Below are positions 61,988 to 64,000 of a stretch of 64,000 bases of DNA, in pieces. The notes beneath the pieces were generated by a model. That model had not been told where the DNA came from. It saw only the letters and a program-made list of their open reading frames with translations, and ran no database searches. A program made the position numbers and the translations under genes. This DNA comes from Deltaproteobacteria bacterium (GTDB lineage: Bacteria; Myxococcota_A; UBA9042; DTJE01). Position 1 is the stretch's first letter. Every line of letters starts with the position of its first letter. The stretch is taken from NCBI GenBank assembly GCA_029555025.1, contig JAKPTZ010000038.1:62001-126000 (forward strand), in the 5' to 3' direction.

Positions 61988-63100
61988 TCAGAGTTCGCTG
62001 ACAGGGCCCGCGCCCAGTTCCGGTCGAGGATTCAGCCACAGGTCAACAGGATAGGGAATGCCTTTCGGGCGGAACGGAAGGTTGACCTTGCGTCCGATTC
62101 CGGCGCTGTGGTAGGCAGCCAGGATGATTTCCAGGACCGCCAGTCCGTCTTCGCCGGACTCGACAGGAGTCTTTCCTTCAAGCATGCACTCCACGAAATG
62201 TGCGTCTTCCTGCGGATAGCCGTTGTTCCAGAGCCATTCGTAGTCGTGGAACGTCCAGCCGTTGGAAGGTCCGTCGCTTCCCGGGAAGCCTTCCCTGGAA
62301 AATGCCCGCAGGGCGCTGCCCTTCAGCAGGTCGGCATATACCACGCCGTCGGTTCCGAAGATCTCGAACGTGCTGTCCATTCCGCCTCTGAGGGCCCAGG
62401 AAGCCTCCGCCTGGCCGACGGTGCCGTCCTCGAACTCCATGATGATGATGCAGTGATCCTCTTCCTGCGTCGTGGCTCCGTGCAGGTATGTTCCCATGTG
62501 CGCCATCACGGACTTGACCTTTTTCTTGCCCAGGAAGAACCGGATGCATTCGATTGCATGGCAGCCCATGTCCATGACGATGCCGCCGCCGGCCTCGGCC
62601 GGCTTCCAGAACCATGGGGAATAAGGTCCGTCGTGCTTCTCGCACTGGCGCAGAAGGTACGGCTTGCCGATTCCACCGGATGCCGCCAGCTCCTGTGCCC
62701 TGACGAACTTCGGAATGAAACACAGTTCTTCCGCGTGCGCCAGGACGAGGCCCTTGCGCCTGGCCGTGGCGATCATCCTTTCGGCGTCTTCCAGCGTCAG
62801 CGCCAGCGGCTTTTCACAGATGACGTGTTTCCCGGCCTCCAGTGCATCGATTGACACCGGCGCATGCAGGTAGTTCGGAATCGCGACGACGACGGCATCG
62901 ATTTCCTGATCCGCCAGCAGCTCGGCGTGAGTCCGGAAGACCTTCGTGATGCCTCGGCTGGCAGCGAAATCCCTGGCCCTTTCCTGGTTCAGGTCGGCAA
63001 CCGCGACGACTTTTGCCCCTGGCACCGTCTGCAGCGCGTTGAAATGAACCTGGGAAATCATCCCGGATCCTATGAGGCCGACATTAATGATGTCCTTCAT
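61988..63100 (-). CDS. Gfo/Idh/MocA-family oxidoreductase
   Basis: The protein has 370 residues. The Rossmann motif NVGLIGSGMISQVH binds NAD(P), and the active-site EKP in ICEKPLAL is present. The C-terminal domain contains GGIVMDMGCHAIE, typical of sugar dehydrogenases of this family. It follows the DegT-type aminotransferase gene by 16 bases on the same strand. The pair could oxidise and then aminate a sugar or inositol, as in amino-sugar biosynthesis. The substrate is unknown. GGGGGTGTG precedes the ATG. Confidence 0.9.
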   Translation of the reverse strand: MKDIINVGLIGSGMISQVHFNALQTVPGAKVVAVADLNQERARDFAASRGITKVFRTHAELLADQEIDAVVVAIPNYLHAPVSIDALEAGKHVICEKPLALTLEDAERMIATARRKGLVLAHAEELCFIPKFVRAQELAASGGIGKPYLLRQCEKHDGPYSPWFWKPAEAGGGIVMDMGCHAIECIRFFLGKKKVKSVMAHMGTYLHGATTQEEDHCIIIMEFEDGTVGQAEASWALRGGMDSTFEIFGTDGVVYADLLKGSALRAFSREGFPGSDGPSNGWTFHDYEWLWNNGYPQEDAHFVECMLEGKTPVESGEDGLAVLEIILAAYHSAGIGRKVNLPFRPKGIPYPVDLWLNPRPELGAGPVSEL

Positions 63101-63116
63101 GATGTCACACCCCCGA

Positions 63117-64000
63117 TCACCTGCCGGCCAGTTCGCCGACGTTGCTCTGAACCTTCAGGATCGCTTCGACGACGTCCTGAAGATCCTTCCTGGTTCCGGA
63201 TAGATAGCTGTAATGCATCCAGACGGCCTCGTGGTAGCCCGCCTTGACGGAAACCGGGAAGTTCCCCTTCACGGAGTGGATGCCGTCGCCGTATCGTTCG
63301 CGCAGCATCGGGTACTGATCTGACTTGGCGTCCATCAGTTCGTGCTCGTGAAGCGCCGTGTAGAAGTCCCCGTGGAATCCAACCCCTTCGGCCTCGAGAG
63401 CCTCGAGGAAACGGTCGCGGTGAACCCCGCCGAACTGGGCAGGGTCGTACTTCATTACGGTCTGGTAGGCGTGAAGCCTGGTCTGCCGCGGATCCGGATC
63501 AAGCACGCGCAGGCCATTCACGCTGGAGTGAAGCAGATCGCGGAATTCGGCCGCCATCTTCTGGCGTGACATGGTGACCTCATCAAGCCTGTCCATCTGG
63601 GCCTGCAGGATGGCCACGTGAATGTCGCCAAGGCGGTAGTTCCAACCGAACATCAGGCCGTCGAAGCCGTCGTAGCCCGGTTCCTTGCGGCCGCAGTTGA
63701 TCAGGGACATCGCCTTCTGCAGGTGGGTTTCGTCCTTGATTGTTATCGCCCCGCCTTCGCCCGATGTCATCAGCTTGGAGGACTGGAAGGAGAATGACCC
63801 GAAGTCACCCATCGAACCGACGCCCATGCCACGCCACTGACCGCCATGGGCGTGGGCGCAGTCCTCGATTACGATGAGGTTGTGCCGCTTCGCGATGTCC
63901 AGGATGCGATCCATGTCGGCGCAGGAGCTTCCCAGGTGGACAGGAATAACGGCCTTGGTCTTCGGCGTGATGGCCTGTTCGACAAGGTCAGGATCGATGC
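63117..64000 (-). CDS. DegT/DnrJ/EryC1-family aminotransferase, 5' end cut by window
   Basis: The frame runs off the right edge, so the N-terminus is missing; about 294 codons are present. An internal ATG at 63914 is not the true start, because the frame continues upstream with IDPDLVEQAI and KAVIPVHLGSSCAD, which are family sequences. The PLP-lysine is in FQSSKLMTSGEGG, preceded by EDCAHAHGG. These enzymes transfer an amino group to a keto sugar or related cyclitol. It pairs with the downstream Gfo/Idh gene after 16 bases. The neighbours on the far side are unknown. Confidence 0.88.
   Translation of the reverse strand, partial: IDPDLVEQAITPKTKAVIPVHLGSSCADMDRILDIAKRHNLIVIEDCAHAHGGQWRGMGVGSMGDFGSFSFQSSKLMTSGEGGAITIKDETHLQKAMSLINCGRKEPGYDGFDGLMFGWNYRLGDIHVAILQAQMDRLDEVTMSRQKMAAEFRDLLHSSVNGLRVLDPDPRQTRLHAYQTVMKYDPAQFGGVHRDRFLEALEAEGVGFHGDFYTALHEHELMDAKSDQYPMLRERYGDGIHSVKGNFPVSVKAGYHEAVWMHYSYLSGTRKDLQDVVEAILKVQSNVGELAGR

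Overview
The window is about 64 kb of GC-rich, densely packed chromosomal DNA from a Gram-negative bacterium. The best guess is a Myxococcota-like or related deltaproteobacterial lineage. The case rests on several large lipoproteins with aspartate-rich linkers and Cys-rich repeats (MopE-type, Kazal-type and DxDC modules), a TPR-PEGA protein, an ExbD/TonB pair, a histone-H1/phasin-like protein and a sigma-region-4-like DNA-binding protein. The 2-oxoacid:ferredoxin oxidoreductase and two radical SAM enzymes point to anaerobic or microaerobic metabolism. The taxonomy is inference. No rRNA, tRNA, CRISPR array, transposase or phage gene was seen.

Layout. 1-6 kb: the end of a membrane-anchored protein, a SPASM radical SAM enzyme, a small lipoprotein with six Q-[PT]-[LE]-Y-G motifs, and a giant Cys-rich lipoprotein. 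6-11 kb: two OPT-family oligopeptide transporters flanking an HD-domain protein. 11-17.7 kb: a UPF0316 membrane protein, a PHP-like lipoprotein, a HEXXH lipoprotein, a convergent intergenic region full of hairpins, and a Kazal-repeat lipoprotein. 17.7-21 kb: a POT-type peptide transporter and a C69 dipeptidase. 21-24.1 kb: a tight operon of split transketolase plus a RuBisCO-like protein. 24-33.5 kb: a hotdog-fold protein, a DUF4015 glycosidase-like protein, a second radical SAM enzyme, MurI, an OPA-family transporter, PrmA, Tex and a cyclase-family protein. 33.5-43.9 kb: lipoproteins, MntP, a PIG-L deacetylase, PssA, an aldo/keto reductase, a TPR-PEGA protein, an FGE-like lipoprotein, a PBP4-type peptidase and a HEAT-repeat protein. 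44-47 kb: ferredoxin plus korABC. 47-54.7 kb: GNAT, Nudix, a secreted TldD, PP2C, TPR, ExbD, TonB and a peptidase-MA protein. 54.7-64 kb: a phasin/H1-like protein, GAPDH, a giant MopE-repeat lipoprotein, the sigma-region-4 protein, and a Gfo/Idh plus DegT pair cut by the window edge.

How the genes work together. Peptide use is the clearest theme: two OPT and one POT transporter, a secreted C69 dipeptidase and several exported HEXXH-type proteins could supply amino acids whose 2-oxoacids feed the KorABC-ferredoxin enzyme. The second theme is a cell surface decorated with acidic, disulfide- or metal-rich lipoproteins. The most promising undescribed system is the radical SAM/YG-repeat lipoprotein pair at 565-2310. 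The split transketolase plus RuBisCO-like protein operon is the second. Start sites were moved to the best ribosome-binding site or signal peptide where the longest open frame was implausible.
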